A stretch of 64,000 nucleotides of DNA from Mytilus edulis (taxonomy: Eukaryota; Mollusca; Bivalvia; Mytilida; Mytilidae), in assembly GCF_963676685.1 (NCBI RefSeq), contig NC_092347.1, positions 90,336,592 through 90,400,591 of the forward strand, in the 5' to 3' direction. Below the pieces are notes generated by a model that searched no databases, was not told where the DNA came from, and saw only the letters and a list, made by a program, of their open reading frames with translations. A program made the position numbers and the translations under genes. The first letter of the stretch is position 1. Each line of letters begins with the position of its first letter. Of the stretch, positions 25,701-37,160 are shown piece by piece.

Positions 25701-28700
25701 AGGAGTACCCAAATTGCATTCATGCTTAAATTTGCATTGTCAAAAGTCTAATAACAGAGCATTTGAGTAGTTTCTTCAAATATTTTAAACATTTGGGTAT
25801 TAGTCCATGCTTTCTATTCATTTTCTTTAAAATGGATACTTGTAACATATTGTATTTGCTCATTTTAAAAAGATGACGTTTTGATGACGTCGCATGGCGA
25901 CGTTTCAGTACATTTTGCTTTTTCAGTAAACACTTCATCTGTTGATAAATACTGTGAACGTTCCGTGCATATCTAAATAGTTTTACCTATGTTGAAAGAT
26001 GTGCATAGTATCAAATAATAAAAATACAAATTGTTTAGTCTCTAGGGAAATCTTGTAAGATTTCCGTTGCTATTTTTGCTAAATAGGTGCAATTTGGGTA
26101 CTCGGTGCAATTTGGGTACCCTTACGTTAGACATATTGATTAAGTTGACACTTGTATAGTCAGTTTAAATTAATCATTCTAATTTGAATTTAAATTTATT
26201 GTTGTACATGTATATTATTTTTGAACAGGTATTGAGTATACCGTGGGAAGAATACCAATGGCTAGCTGTGATTTTTCAACACATCCATATTCCTATGACG
26301 ACCATCCTGGAGATTTTATGTTACAAAACTTCTCATTGGCTGTTGAAGATTTAAAGTATAAGGTGATTGTTTTAAAATTTAGATACAAAACAACAATTTA
26401 ATTTTCTTTAAAAGAATGGAAGTATATTAATATGTACCTGAATAAGACATTGTTTAAATTATGATTTTTGTCTAACAAAGATTTGCTAAAGACACAACCT
26501 GTTTAAATTTCCCATATAAGATGGATAAGTTTAAGGCTGGGTCTTTAAATATTAAATAAAATTAATACATCATATTCTGTCAAAGTGAGATAGTGATGAA
26601 ATTATCCAAAAAAAATGAACGTCCAAAGTGATTTGTTGTGGGTATGTTAACAAATGAGTGGACTTATAACTGTCATAAAAAAATAGTATTTTCATAGAGA
26701 GGCGTAAAGGGGGGAGGTATCTACACGGAAGAACGCGAAATAAAATTGCCATTTCACGATGAACGAACAATTAGAAATTTCTTGCACATTGATCTTTTTA
26801 CCGATTTCACAATATCCTGTTGTTTCTGAAAATTTAGGAAACCAGTTTTGGTTTTTATTTAGATTCCTTACATTATAGCAGCTCAGAAAATGAACAAAAG
26901 AAACCTGACTTTATTTGGAAGTCCTTGGAGTGCTCCTGCTTGGATGAAAGACAATCAAAATATGACAGGAAAAGGAAGCTTAATAGGACAACCTGGAGGC
27001 AAATACTATAAAACATGGGCTCAATATTTTGTTAGGTAAGAAAGTCAATATATATTTTTGGCACAAGATGACTTCAATATACAAATTTAAATACAGACAT
27101 CTGGCTATAGTTTAAAAATGATCATATATTGATTTACGCAAAAATTCCTACCCATTCATATACTGTATATGAATATCACAACCCTTTATTTCACAGCTAT
27201 CATAACATCTTGAAACACATAATTCATTCATATTATATAAAAAGATCAGAACACAGTTTTTACAGACATTTCTATGATCTTTTTATGATATGATACGTAC
27301 TGTACACTCCCCTTTTTAGAGGTGTTTTCCTAAGAATGTACTTTTAGAATGTGCCATGCTGCTCCAAATCACAATGTGGTCTCTTTCTATATGAAGGTGT
27401 AGACTGATGTGCTACTGGTATGGGTCACCTTTTTGGAGTGTCAAATATATCAATGGGGTGCAATTTGACAGATGTAATGTATTTATAATAATGGGTTAGA
27501 ATTTATGTCCATCTTCAGTTAGCAATAATTTGGAATTTTATTTTAATGGTTTATTGGTATATTTCACTTTTAGATTTTTACAAGAGTATAGTAAACATGG
27601 CATTGATCTATGGGGTATAACAGCACAGAATGAACCTTCAGATGGAAAACTTCCTAATTTCAAGTTCCAAGCTATGGGATGGACAGCTGCCCAACAAAGA
27701 AGTTTCATCGCATTAGACTTGGGACCAGCTTTGGAGAAAAATGGCTTTCAGTATATCAAGTTAATGATATTAGACGATGCAAGATTCTTATTACCTTATT
27801 GGGCAGAACAGGTTTGGCATTGAATTAACAAAGAATTTATAAAAAAAATTGAAACTTTAGAGAGAAAAAGATTCCAGCATAATATGTTAATGATTCTGTA
27901 TGGTGCAATGTTCTTTTAACCTTGTAAAAGGTTTGACATTGAATAAATGATGAATTAAATGAATAAAATTGAGAAGAAAATGGGGAATGTGTCAAAGGGA
28001 CAACAGCCAAAGGCCACCAATGGATCTTCAATGCAGCGAGAAACTCCCGCACCCAGAGGCATGCTTAAGCTGGCCCCTAAACAAAAATGTATACTAGTTC
28101 AGTGATAATGGAAGTCAAACTAAACTTGAAATATACACAAGAAACTAAGATAAAAATCATAAAAGACTAACAAAGGCCAGAGGCTCCCGACTTTGGACAG
28201 GCGCATGAACACTATGTGTTCATTTATTTTCATAGATAAAGTAAAACTTGCATGGTTTCGTGGAAGTCTGCTTAACAAACCTATTGGAAATTTGTCATTT
28301 GTTGAAGATTGCCCTAGTCGCAACAGGTTGTACAATTTTTTGTCGTGGAAGATCTATAAAACAGTTGTCGTGCAAAATGGTAAAAAAAATATTTGAGTGG
28401 TCACATCAGCTAAGATATGTCGACGATGGTTCTATGATGGGTACAAGACAGAAAAAAAAAGAATTGTAATTGTACTGTAGTGGGTTTGTCACTAGTCGGT
28501 CTTGTGACAGTCATGCGACAGTTGTACGACAATCGTGAGTTGTTTGTGGCTATTTTTTAGGTTTTTATGTGACTTTGTCTTGGGATCCGCGTGTTACTGT
28601 CCTGTCACTGTCAGATCACTGTCATGCCACTGTCGTACAATTGTGGTGCCACTGTGATGCGACTCTCAGAGAAAGCTCTTGAAACATGCCAGGCTCCATC

Positions 28701-31700
28701 TGTATGAATCCAACGAAATCACCGGCAGATTCCTGCGCCAACTCTTGCATCAGTGTGATATACTGCCCAAACATCAGGCACCTTGTTCCATGGCTAACCA
28801 ACCAACGTCTGGCATTTCATTGGTTCCTTTACTGTTCATGGGCTCGAATCAAAGATTACAGAACCATATTTTGCCCTTGTTGGAGTCGCAGGGTCGAGCA
28901 TAATCGTTCTGATGGAATAGCCATCCTCTTTAAACGGTAGACAATATGTTTTTCCAAACATTCATGACCCACAATTTGACCAAATTTCATGTCGTGGCGC
29001 TGCATAGAATGTGTTGTGGGTTCCTTGTGACCAGGCCTTTACCCACTAAATACACCAAAAGTGGTATCCAATGAATGATAATGAACATTCATTAGCATTG
29101 GAAGAAAATAAACCTTTATTTATATTGGATCAGTGAATACATTCTGTCACAAAGAAAATCTTTGACATACCAGAATTTTCATTACATTTTTCTCAGGACT
29201 ACAATACAAGGATTTCTGAATTTGGTTTCAGGGTTTATTTAAGTCAGCTATATATACCATGTGGTGCGTTTTCAGATTCATCACTCAACAACTTTTAATA
29301 TTTGCTAAAAATTTTGGTTAGGGTATCATCAGTGAGCCAACTACTAAAAACTCATGCACTTGAGCAAAATGATTAACTAAGTTGCATTTAAGTGTTTACT
29401 GTAGACAATAGGAAATTTAATGCTAATGCCTTATGTTGATATTTTCAGGTATTTTCCAGTCCTGAAGCATCAAAGTATATCTCTGGAATAGCTGTCCATT
29501 GGTATGAAGATTTTATTACTCCAACTATAGCTTTATCCAGTACTCATCAGAAATTCCCAGATAAATTTATACTGGCTACCGAGGCCTGTGCAGGATCTAT
29601 TCTACCATTTGGTAAAGTTATTCTGGGAAGCTGGGAAAGGGCTGAAAGTTATGCTCATGATATTTTACAGGTAAATTGCTATTTTTACTTATTTAAAAGT
29701 GTAAGAAAATTTTAAAGTTTACTTTAATCAGTATCTATATATAACAATTACATTATTTTATATTGAGATTAAATTATGAATTATTTCAACTTTTTTCACA
29801 GCTGGCTAAGTATTCAGTATAGTGTTGTTAGTGTGTGACAACATGTATGATTTTAAAAGTAGCTGTTTCAATCATAATAACATGATTTTCTGAAAGGAGA
29901 ATGATTCTTGTTTAGGGTTTTACATATAAAAAGATAGTTTTTTAGTCAGAAAATATAAAATTAGACATATTTAGCATGTTGGACAGAGGTTATGTTGGAC
30001 GTAACAGGACATTGAAAATTTAATATTTTCCTTTTATATGAAGGCTTTGTTAATAAATATATTAATTTTTCTCTGACAGTTCATAAGATCTTCAATTAAA
30101 GTATTTCATTTTGTTAAATTTTTCAAAAACTAACTTATAAGTTTGAAAAATCTTAAAATATGTCGGACAAACAGGGACATTTTTGGATGAGAATTTGTTC
30201 CATTTGCATCATTCAAAGTCAAAAACAAAATCAAAACTATGCTGTTTATACTAATATCTACAGCTGTTGTTCCTCAGCAAGAGGTAAAATGGTTCATTAT
30301 TAAATAAATGGATAAAACAAAACCATAAAAAAACTGTTGGATGAACAGTGACAGAACTCATTTGTTGTAGGACAAACATAGGACAGATTATATTCCCTGT
30401 CGGACAAAGATAGGACAGAATTCATTATTTTACTGATTCTAATGGCAATTTAAAAATGGGCACCTCTTAAGAAGAGTTGAGGTAGGGTCTGAGAACTATT
30501 TTTAAATTTATGTGGACTTGTTAGTTGTTAACAAGTTTCTTTTTACTTTTAAAAAGCTGTTACGTCCGACATTAGAAGATTTTGTCCTAAGGTTCGTCCA
30601 ACAGAACATTATCGGACTCTTGTTACGTCCTAATTTTCAAAATTATGTCAAATTTAGACTGTCAACAGTTTAAAACCTCTTTATTTTTCATATATACGGT
30701 AGTATTTAAGGTTAAGTTATTGTCAAAGTGGAAGCAAATTGATTCCGTGACTTGTGGTAGCCATTGTAGAGAATATCTTGGATGTTGGACGTAACATTAA
30801 TTCGGATGTAACTTCCATCTCTTGGTTGGACAGAAAGAGTGTTCTCCCCTTCGATGTCGTTGACCTCGAGTAAAAAGGAACAGTTGACAGCAATACTGTA
30901 TGTGCATTGCAATTGTCGTAAAATTTGTTGTCATAAACATTAAAAAAAACTTAAACTGAGTTGGCAACTTGCAAATTAAAATTGAAATTTTCGCCCGTAA
31001 CGGTTGGACAGATTTTTCAAGAGTAAACTTTAATGACGATTCCTGAAAAAAATAAAACTTTCTGCTGTAACTTCATGATGAATTATCACATTTTAGTTAA
31101 AAAGTTCAAGCCTCAAGATATTTTGTGCATTTAATTGCCCTCTATTGCTACATAACTTATATTTCATTTTCACTTAGGAAGAAGACAGAAAATGTTAGTC
31201 CGACAACGTGACCATTTAAAATTGTTTTTAATCCTTATTTTTCGAAGATTTTTCATGTTTTAATGCCCTAAACCTTGACAAAACTATTGTATTACCTGAA
31301 AATCCTTTTTACCTAGTTGACAATCATAAAAAAAGGTTTATAAAACAATTTTGATTTTGGGTCATTCGACCATGTCACAAAATAAGCAGGCAAAAAATAG
31401 GGAATTCAACACTTCATTTGTAAAATACTTTATTCAACAATAAACTTTTCCTATGAGACTGTTTATATTATCTCTTCATCATACAGTGAATTGATTAGCT
31501 ACCTGCATTAAAACTCAAAATAATTTAAAATATGAAAAAAATGCATTTTTCTGGGACACCCATTGAAACAGCACTTTACTGAATACTTAGCCAGCTACAT
31601 ATCGGCTAATCCTTACATTGAAGAAGGAAAAAGTTATCAGATCTATTTATCATTTCTTGCAAATTAGACAGAAGCTTCTTTGATCAAAAGACGGTATTTA

Positions 31701-33834
31701 ATGTTAAATTATTAAACGTTGTTTATATCAAGAGCCTACTTATTGCAATATATCACTGAACATCTGTGCCAAGAGTGCATGAGACAATCTGATTATGCAT
31801 ATGGAAATTGTTGCAAAATTAAAATGGGTTATTTAGAAGGCATTTAATTTATAGAAACAATTGAAATAGCTCTATAGAAAAAAATCATGTGTGAGGATAT
31901 CCTTAAGCAAAAAAGTCATAAAAATAAATGCAGATTCAACGATCTTGAAGACCTACACAATGTAAATTTCTCAAAAAGAAAAATGAAATTTGACTCATTG
32001 TGAAGTTTTATAGGTAAATGTAGCAATGTTCTGTAAGATGTGCATGGAAAAGGTGGTCAGCTAGATAACGTGGTTCTGTGGTGAATGATCTGTGTGTCTA
32101 ACAAAACCATAGGTGTTGCAACAGTTATTGCCACACTAGTACAGATTTATATGGACCCCATTTAGACCTGTAAACACACTGGAATAAACGCATTGAACTC
32201 TATTCCATGCACCTCCACGGTTTTAAACACAAGTTATTTTAAATATATATATAGCTTGTTATTTCTTTCAGGATGTCAATAACTGGGTTACTGGATGGAC
32301 TGATTGGAATATAGCATTAGATATGGAGGGAGGACCAAATTGGGTGAAGAATTTTGTAGACAGTCCCATAATTGTAAATGCAAAGAAAGATGAATTTTAT
32401 AAACAACCAATGTTTTATGCCATGGGTCATTTTAGGTTTGTAAACAGTAAGATTCATCTGCCAAGGAAAAGATATTAATATCATGTTATTCTAGATAAAT
32501 TTATATTTTTTTCCAAACAGTCAATATTTATTACATCTTTCATTGATCAATAATATGGTCCCCTTCTTTCTACATGTATGTCCCTATAAAAAAGAAGATG
32601 TGGTATGATTGCCAATGAGACAACTGTCCACATGAGACCAAAATGACACATACATCAACAACTATAGGTCACCTTATGGCCTTCAACAATGAGCTGGTTT
32701 GATGTAAAATTGAAATGTCTAATATTCTAGATGGACTTATAATAACACCTAGCTACATTTTTTTTTACAGTAAGTTTGTACTTCCTGGTTCAAAGAGAAT
32801 AGACATTAGAGGGAGTGAGGTTGATGGTTTACAAATCTCAGCATTCTTACAGGGAGATAACTCTATAGTTGTTGTAATACTTAACAGGTAAGTCAACAAA
32901 TATCAGCATTCTTACAGCTTTATACTTAACAGGTAAATACAGGTAAATAAAAAAATATTAGCATTCTTACAGCTTATGCTTTGTAATACTAAACAGGTAA
33001 ATCACCATTCTTACAGGGAGATAACTCTATAGTCTTTGTAAATCTTAACAGGTAAATCAACAAATATCAGCATTCATACAGGGAGATAACTGTATAGTCC
33101 TTGTAATACTTAACAGGTAAATCAACAAATATCAGCATTCATACAGGGAGATAACTGTATAGTCCTTGTAATACTTACCAGGTAAGTCAACAAATATCAG
33201 CATTCATACAGGGAGATAACTCTATAGTCATTGTAATAGTTAACAGGTAAATCAACAAATATCAGCATTCTTACAGGGAGATAGCTCTATAGTCATTGTA
33301 ATACTAACAGGTAAGTCAACAAATATCAGCATTCTTACAGGGAGATAACTCTATAGTCATTGTAATAGTTAACAGGTAAGTCACCAAATATCAGCATTCA
33401 TACAGGGAGATAACTCTATAGTCTTTCACATGATGATTAGACATGATTTTAACTGTTTTAAGTTGAGGGAATTTGTTTTCTGAAAAACCAAGTGTTAATG
33501 ATGATTGAAATTACCACAAAAATGTATTACAAAACAAAATTTCATACTCATGCTTACTATTACAATCATCTTTTTGATAGACAGTAAACAGTTTCATTTA
33601 TTAGGCATTTTACAGTTTCATAAACAGTATGGCTACATATAAACTCAATCTGTAAAACTTAAAGCGAGAATTAAAATAGACTCAACAGTAACTATTTAGA
33701 ATTATAATTTCTATTGTCTTTACTTTTTCAGATCAGAAAATGATGGCATCATATCTCTACATGATCCAGAATTGGGTTATATTAATTTATCATACTCCAA
33801 ACATTCTATACAAACTGTTATATGGTGGACATGA
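22764..33834 (+). CDS. GBA: Lysosomal glucosylceramidase (GH30 family), complete ten-exon gene
   Basis: Exons: 22764-22851, 23568-23765, 24668-24811, 26229-26362, 26863-27035, 27574-27811, 29449-29670, 32272-32435, 32771-32887 and 33732-33834. All borders are AG/GT, phases agree, and the 1581 bp encode 526 residues, close to the roughly 536 of the human enzyme. The enzyme cleaves the glucose of glucosylceramide in the lysosome, normally with saposin C. Residues 1-29 form a hydrophobic signal peptide. The Cys-rich N-terminal strand follows (Cys34, Cys46, Cys48, Cys53). [10 protein letters not shown] (111-120) opens the catalytic barrel. TAQNEP holds the acid/base Glu266; ATEAC holds the nucleophile Glu370. 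WTDWN and FVDSPII match the family's C-terminal barrel. Sequons such as NST, NVT, NMT and NFS fit N-glycosylation. The protein ends IQTVIWWT, like the family's final beta strand. The ATG at 22764 is chosen because it gives the signal peptide and correct phase; an upstream in-frame ATG at 22683 would bury it. Introns are loaded with repeats. Confidence 0.96.
25313..25445 (-). mobile_element. Retroelement tail fragment, family A, in GBA intron 3
   Basis: Starts with an A-run and AGATGTGGTATGGTTGTCAA and carries ATAGGTCACCATACAGCCTT and CAACAATGAGAAAAGCCC. It is a short terminal fragment, antisense to the gene. Confidence 0.8.
27964..28208 (-). mobile_element. Retroelement tail fragment, family B, in GBA intron 6
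   Basis: Starts TAAAATTGAGAAGAAAATGG and runs through AATGCAGCGAGAAACTCCCG and CTAACAAAGGCCAGAGGCTC. It is the reverse complement of the tail at 40255-40507. It stops shortly after the shared GGACAGGCGC core. Confidence 0.85.
28625..28816 (-). pseudogene. PIF/Harbinger transposase relic, N-terminal fragment
   Basis: The minus frame reads 64 codons between TGA stops (28622-28624 and 28817-28819). The middle, with [24 protein letters not shown] and GMFQEL, resembles the region just before the catalytic domain of HARBI1-like transposases. In those proteins an Arg/Trp-rich block leads into an M-P-x-x-F-x-E-L type motif. Beyond it the frame dissolves into degenerate repeats of GTCACTGTC type (28490-28670). 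Upstream (28830-28940) other frames look coding-like, suggesting frameshifts. It lies antisense in GBA intron 6 and has no DDE core in view. The family call rests on remembered family features and is moderate. Confidence 0.5.
29800..31596. mobile_element. 1.8-kb non-autonomous TIR element in GBA intron 7
   Basis: The left end AGCTGGCTAAGTATTCAGTA recurs inverted at the right end, TACTGAATACTTAGCCAGCT (31577-31596). A further inner match follows (CTGTTTCAAT near 29860 against ATTGAAACAG near 31563). The interior is AT-rich and has no transposase frame, only short frames. Scattered through it are GGACGTAAC, GTCGGACAAA and CGTCCGACA-like motifs. No clear target duplication was resolved. Confidence 0.75.
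32588..32694 (-). mobile_element. Retroelement tail fragment, family A, in GBA intron 8
   Basis: AAAAAAGAAGATGTGGTATG, GCCAATGAGACAACTGTCCA and CCTTCAACAATGAG match the other family A ends. At about 107 bp it is the shortest copy seen. Confidence 0.85.
32843..33425 (+). repeat. 65-bp minisatellite made from the end of GBA exon 9 plus its splice donor
   Basis: The last coding part of exon 9 and the first intron bases are repeated down the intron. Each unit holds ATCAGCATTC, CAGGGAGATAACTCTATAG, TTGTAATACTTAACAG and GGTAAATCAACAAAT. ATCAG starts at 33066, 33131, 33196, 33261, 33325 and 33390, so the period is 65 bp, with one 64-bp unit. Earlier units (32888-33060) are shorter or deleted. Most units keep AACAG|GTAA(G/A) as a donor-like site and an upstream TTCTTACAG or TTCATACAG that resembles an acceptor. 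Confidence 0.93.
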
Positions 33835-34390
33835 GGATTCTGAGTCCAACCTCGTTCTTTATATCATGGTATTGTGGCTCCAGCATATTATCACTACTAT
33901 AAACAACATGTGTAGACTGTTTTGATCTGTACTACTCTTATGATGTTGATTGGATTGACTTGGAATTTGGATTAGAGTTTATTTTAAACACATTTTTAAA
34001 AGGTTATTTGAGGGGGTGACACACTTTTTAAAAATGACCGATGTAGGATAAAAGGGGGAGGGTATAGCATGTGGAAATGTGGGATATGGGGTAAAAAAGG
34101 TGGGGTCTAGGAAAATGAATGGGAAAAAAGTGGCAAATGTAAAAAAATTACAAAAAAGCAGGATTTTGAATATACACACTCTTTGTCACTCTGATCTTAT
34201 TTCAGTCATCATCTTAATAATTTATTTAATGAAGGATTGCTATCACTGCTATGTTTCATACTAAGAGTCACATGCATTGTAATTCCTGTTCATATAATGT
34301 CATTTAAAGCTCAATTCAGGGATAAATATGAAATCATTGATATTAAATATTTTAGTTTCATTTAAAATGTGCCATATTGTTATTTATATA

Positions 34391-34445
34391 AATAAATCAT
34401 GTTAAGTTTATATTATTTGTTATATTGACTTATACATAAAATAAA
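34391..34445 (+). terminator. Candidate GBA polyadenylation signals
   Basis: AATAAA at 34391-34396 and again at 34440-34445, about 560-610 bp after the stop codon. They fit a 3' UTR of ordinary length; no transcript evidence is available. Confidence 0.45.
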
Positions 34446-34596
34446 AGTTAAGACAGAGTTTATTATTGAAAAGTCAGGTCTGAAAGGAAGCTCAATATAT
34501 ACTTCATAAAGAATTGCTGTGATCAAAGTTCTTTAAAATATATTGAAGATTTGAATAAGTGGAAGAAAGATGCCTTTGGATTTAAATGGTTTGTTA

Positions 34597-34760
34597 TAAA
34601 CTCATCATAGAAACTAAAATTAAAATTGTGTATGCCCAACACAAGTATTTTCTACAAAAGACTCATCAGTAACAAGTACTTGAAACAGAAATGTAAAAAA
34701 ATGCCACATATAGTAGAAACTTGAAGCGCATGGAGGAACCAACATTCCAATTACAGCTAA
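34597..34760 (+). repeat. Decayed interspersed repeat, family C
   Basis: AAACTCATCATAGAAACTAA, TTTTCTACAAAAGACTCATC and ATTACAGCTAAGGTAATC align in order with 19869-20042, with many substitutions and gaps. Confidence 0.55.
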
Positions 34761-35640
34761 GGTAATCTTTTTGTGGGTTGAAAATCATTAGTATTTCAAA
34801 AAAATGCAAATTTGGTACAGTCAATTTATAATTATGACTATATCAGTGACATTTCATGTCAACACAGAAATCCTGACTACTGGACTTGTGATTCTAAAGA
34901 TACAAGATTTCAATATCCGTAAGGTGTAATATTCACATATCTCACATTACAACCACTGTGCTGAGATTGATTAAATTTAAACTGTGTAATGCTGTTTTGA
35001 AGCTCCAGTGGTCCTCGAATGTTAGAGCTAATGCTAATGAGTACCTGCTGAGTCAAAGCAATGACTTTGATATATCTATTTGCTGCCTCCCATTTATGTA
35101 TGCACATTTAACAGTGAGAAAATCACAATGTGTTCTAGTAAAATAAAATGTCTACCTGTGGACTGTAATGTTGTGCACATGCAAGTAAAAAAATCAGACT
35201 CAGTATGTCAGTTTAGCAGGGTTTATATTCATATCATTTCTCTGTCCTGGTTATACATTTAATTTGCCACTGGACGATAAAACCAGCAATCCATCAGCAT
35301 CTGCTGTTTTAATTGGTAAGAGTTATCTCCCTTTTATTAAATAAAAAACCAGTTCTGGTTTGTTATTCAAGCTTTATATGTTTAACCATTAAGAATCAGT
35401 TAGTATTTAACATGTGCACTAACTTGAGAATGCTCAGGTTTATTTACTCCAAGCATTATACTATTGTTGGGATCATTTTAAGTAAGGCACCTTTTGATTT
35501 AAAAAAATGTTATGATTTTTCATTCATGTCCAGCACATGCATATTTGAAATATAAGGGTTTGTTTTTCCAAAATAAGTGGACTTTAAATGGGAAATATGA
35601 GGCAACTTTTAAGGATATTCCAGGCAATTTTCTCTTCAGG
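34761..35640. other. No recognised feature
   Basis: AT-rich sequence with an isolated GAGTTATCTCCCTT motif at 35320-35333. Overlapping frames on both strands near 34910-35262 have no recognisable protein features. Confidence 0.4.
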
Positions 35641-36825
35641 ACAATAGTTGAGCCTGCAACTTTTGTTGCAGAAAGCTCCACATAGGGATATTGATCCGGT
35701 GGCGGTGTCAGCAGCGGCGTTAACTAACTTCTTTTAAAAAACTTTATATTTTAGAAGGTGGAAGACCTGGATGCTTCATACTTTGTATATAGATGCCTCA
35801 TGTTAAGAAGTTTCCGTCAGTCACATGACATACCTGTCAACCTGTGACGAAGAAAATGCAGGTCATGACCTGCATTGAAGAATCAAATCTCAGGTCATAA
35901 CGCGTACGAACTTTTTCGAGCTGAATTTCAGTATTTATGGTACATTTTCTTATAATGTATACCAAAACATCAATGCATATTCACTTGGTTAAGTCATTTT
36001 AAATCTTAATTATTATTATTTCATTACACTTTAAAAGATTTTTATAAACGCAGAATCTGGGTCAGTTGACAGGTATGTCATGTCCAATGTCCTTGACCTC
36101 ATTTTCATGGTTTAGTGACTACTTGAAAAAAAAGTTAAGATTTTTTGCAATGATAAATTCTCTCTTATTATAAGTAATATGATAACCGTATTTGGTATGT
36201 GCTTACCTTGCAAGGTTCTTATGACTGTCAGACACTTTTCACTTGACCTCAACCTCATTTCATGGATCAGTGAAGAAAGTTAAGTTTTGGTGGTCAAGTC
36301 CATATCTCAGATACTATAAGCAATAGGTCTAGTATATTCGGTGTATGGATGAACTGTAAAGGTGTACATGTTCAACTGGCAGGTGTCATCTGACCTTGAG
36401 CTCATGGTTAAGTGGTTATATTTAAGTTTTTGATTTTTGGTCTTTTTTCTAATAATAGGCAATAGGTCAACTATATTTGGTATATGGAAATATTTTATAA
36501 TATTAATGTCAGTCACGCAGGTTTTATTTGACCTTGACCTCTTTTTCATGGTTCATTGCTCAGTGTTAAGTTTTTGTGTTTTGGTCTGTTTTCTTAAACT
36601 ATAAGCAATAGGTTAACTATATTTGTTGTATGGAAGAAATAGCTGCCTGGCATGATTCATCTGACCTTGACCTAATTTTCATGGTTCATTGGTCAATGTT
36701 TAGTTTTCTTGATTAATATTAGATTTATATGACAGTTGTAAATTAATAAAGTTTTATATTTAGGACTGTCAACATAAAATCAATGATTTGTAAAGAAGCA
36801 GAGACATTTCAGCGTGTGCAATCTT
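35641..36825. repeat. Interspersed repeat rich in TGACCTTGACCT units
   Basis: Opens with ACAATAGTTGAGCCTGCAAC and contains a series of diverged units of about 120-150 bp. Each has a TGACCTTGACCTCATTTTCA-like block, a TTAAGTTTTTG block and an ATAAGCAATAGGTCTA-like block. Exact TGACCTTGACCT occurs at 36529-36540 and 36662-36673. It ends near GAGACATTTCAGCGTGTGCA. A MITE at 35829-36077 interrupts it. It is a family I recall as common in mussel DNA; its mobile class is uncertain. Confidence 0.75.
35829..36077. mobile_element. MITE with CATACCTGTCAAC terminal inverted repeats
   Basis: The ends CATACCTGTCAAC and GTTGACAGGTATG are exact inverses and differ by one base from the MITE at 22358-22612. 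Length is 249 bp with no coding capacity. It is nested in the TGACCT repeat. The flanks (TCACATGA on the left, TCATGTCC on the right) overlap an imperfect duplication that could not be resolved. Confidence 0.88.
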
Positions 36826-37160
36826 ATTTAATAGCTTATGATTTATTGCCTAATATTTCATTTATTTCTTGCAACAATTCTATAAACATATGGACAGGCA
36901 TATATTGCATTCCTGGTGTAGGTGCATATATGTTGGTGCATATATCTTATTTTATTGCTAAAACAAAGCTTTGTATTTGTATAATCGCTATAGAATTAGT
37001 AAAAAATCTAGAGTATCAATTTGAAGTAGAATTTGATTTATGTATTTTTCTATTAAAAATTATCTTTGTAACAAATTTAAAATTCCAATTAAAAGCTTGT
37101 TGATTTGTTTTATCTGTGCATAATACACTAACTAAAATATAGCACTCATGATATTAAGCA
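36826..37160. other. No recognised gene
   Basis: A 106-codon frame at 36783-37103 begins inside the preceding repeat and has low-complexity, hydrophobic content with no motif I recognise. I do not call it a gene. Confidence 0.4.

Noticed and set aside
30712..30912. 66-codon minus frame in GBA intron 7
   Set aside because: Lies inside the non-autonomous TIR element, with no transposase features.
33740..33925. 61-codon frame overlapping the last GBA exon
   Set aside because: It is out of frame with the enzyme; the correct phase gives the conserved GBA C-terminus ending at 33834.
36783..37103. 106-codon frame
   Set aside because: Starts inside an interspersed repeat and is AT-rich and hydrophobic with no recognisable motif.
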